Shown piece by piece: positions 63,656 through 64,000 of a stretch of 64,000 bases of DNA (position 1 is its first letter; each line of letters starts with the position of its first letter). Both the position numbers and the translations under genes were made by a program. A model generated the notes under the pieces. It worked only from the letters and a program-made list of their open reading frames with translations. It was not told the DNA's origin and ran no database searches. Origin of the DNA: JACKHO01 sp041398745 (GTDB lineage: Bacteria > Planctomycetota > Planctomycetia > Planctomycetales > Planctomycetaceae); contig JAWKUB010000003.1 of NCBI GenBank assembly GCA_041398745.1, forward strand, positions 744,001 through 808,000, written 5' to 3'.

Positions 63656-63960
63656 TTCGGGGTACTCGCTCGACTGGGGCAAACCCTGGCTACGAGATCG
63701 TGGCACTGACTGGAGCGGAACGGCTCAAGGAAGACGATTCGCACGAATCACCCAGAATCGACATTGGCGTCGCGAGATCGAACTCAAAGGAGAATTAGTC
63801 TCCAAAGTTCCGGGGAGACGGACGGGAAGAATCAGATCCCTGCACTCACGTTGTTGCTCGCCAGAGAATTGTGGAGTCGCGGTGCCCATGAAAGGTCGAT
63901 TTTGGGGGTCGATGACCTAAAGCTGTACCTGCACGGATCGCCGCCCAAGCGGACGAAAAC
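63656..63960 (+). repeat. ~300-nt dispersed repeat, copy R2
   Basis: Counterpart of R1 (60568-60870): TCGGGGTACTCGCTCGACTG at the start and GAATTGTGGAGTCGCGG...CGATTTTGGG near the end. The surrounding 63387-64000 contains no gene I would support. Confidence 0.6.
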
Positions 63961-64000
63961 GTTATGCCAGTCTATACTTATGGCCGAACCCGGGGCTCGG

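Noticed and set aside
63142..63798. 218-codon open frame on the plus strand
   Set aside because: It crosses the multi-stem palindromic element, repeat R2 and the lipoprotein start; Arg/Ser-rich composition typical of chance frames in GC-rich DNA.

Overview
The window looks like an accessory (genomic-island) stretch of a planctomycete chromosome. The clues are a secreted-protein-rich region with a planctomycete-type ECF sigma factor, a Ser/Thr kinase followed by a TM segment and WD40-like propeller, signal-peptide and lipoprotein genes of unknown function, and a block of DUF1257/DUF2997/AAA genes of the kind found in Planctomycetes and Cyanobacteria. The genus cannot be read from the sequence.

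Layout. (1) 1-3.13 kb: end of an integrated element, with a partial HTH gene, an HTH protein, an excisionase-like protein and a tyrosine recombinase, next to the 3' half of a tRNA-Arg(CCT)-like gene that could be its attachment site. (2) 3.1-12.9 kb: a segment bounded by two diverged copies of a ~100-nt sequence. It holds an ECF sigma factor, small Cys-rich exported proteins, a kinase/WD40 gene split by one in-frame stop, a secreted three-repeat protein and a secreted beta-propeller-like protein. Three of the exported-protein transcription units share an upstream box, TGACCCTG-N17-CATGTCA, with identical spacing, which suggests one regulon. (3) 13.1-20.2 kb: decaying genes, a frameshifted endonuclease/exonuclease/phosphatase gene and a ~6.1-kb DUF4011-type SF1 helicase-nuclease broken into about eight pieces. 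(4) 20.5-24.4 kb: a winged-helix regulator, an array of ATCAAAC repeats on an 11-bp register, a large serine recombinase and two translationally coupled ParB/RepB-like proteins. (5) 24.7-51.8 kb, all on the minus strand: a type 2 BREX (Pgl) phage-defence locus, read as HTH - pglW - small zinc-finger protein - pglX - DUF429 - ptuA-like ATPase - ptuB-like HNH (a Septu-like pair) - pglY - pglZ - disrupted second pglX - brxD - PD-(D/E)XK-like protein - brxHI. The intact pglX carries two in-frame palindromic repeat insertions. The two pglX copies are direct repeats around the pglZ/pglY/Septu/DUF429 core. (6) 52.0-59.9 kb, mostly plus strand: a compact DNA-metabolism-like operon with Ycf35-like DUF1257, DUF2997, coiled coil, Ycf46-like AAA ATPase, DUF3150-like protein, sliding-clamp-like protein, RecB/Cas4-like nuclease with a probable Fe-S cluster, small proteins, and one antisense gene with RusA-like motifs. 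Hairpin-plus-T-tract structures sit 25-27 nt before three of its start codons. (7) 59.9-64 kb: repeat-rich DNA with a secreted protein, a lipoprotein, a multi-stem palindromic element and two copies of a ~300-nt repeat.

How the genes work together: regions 3-5 form a defence island containing BREX-2, a Septu-like module and the remains of a DUF4011 helicase system, among genes for site-specific recombination and partition. Region 2 looks like an envelope or extracellular response unit, with the sigma factor, kinase and exported repeat proteins linked by the shared promoter-like box. Region 6 looks like the replication/recombination module of a plasmid- or phage-like element. All functional calls are from sequence reading; no searches were run.
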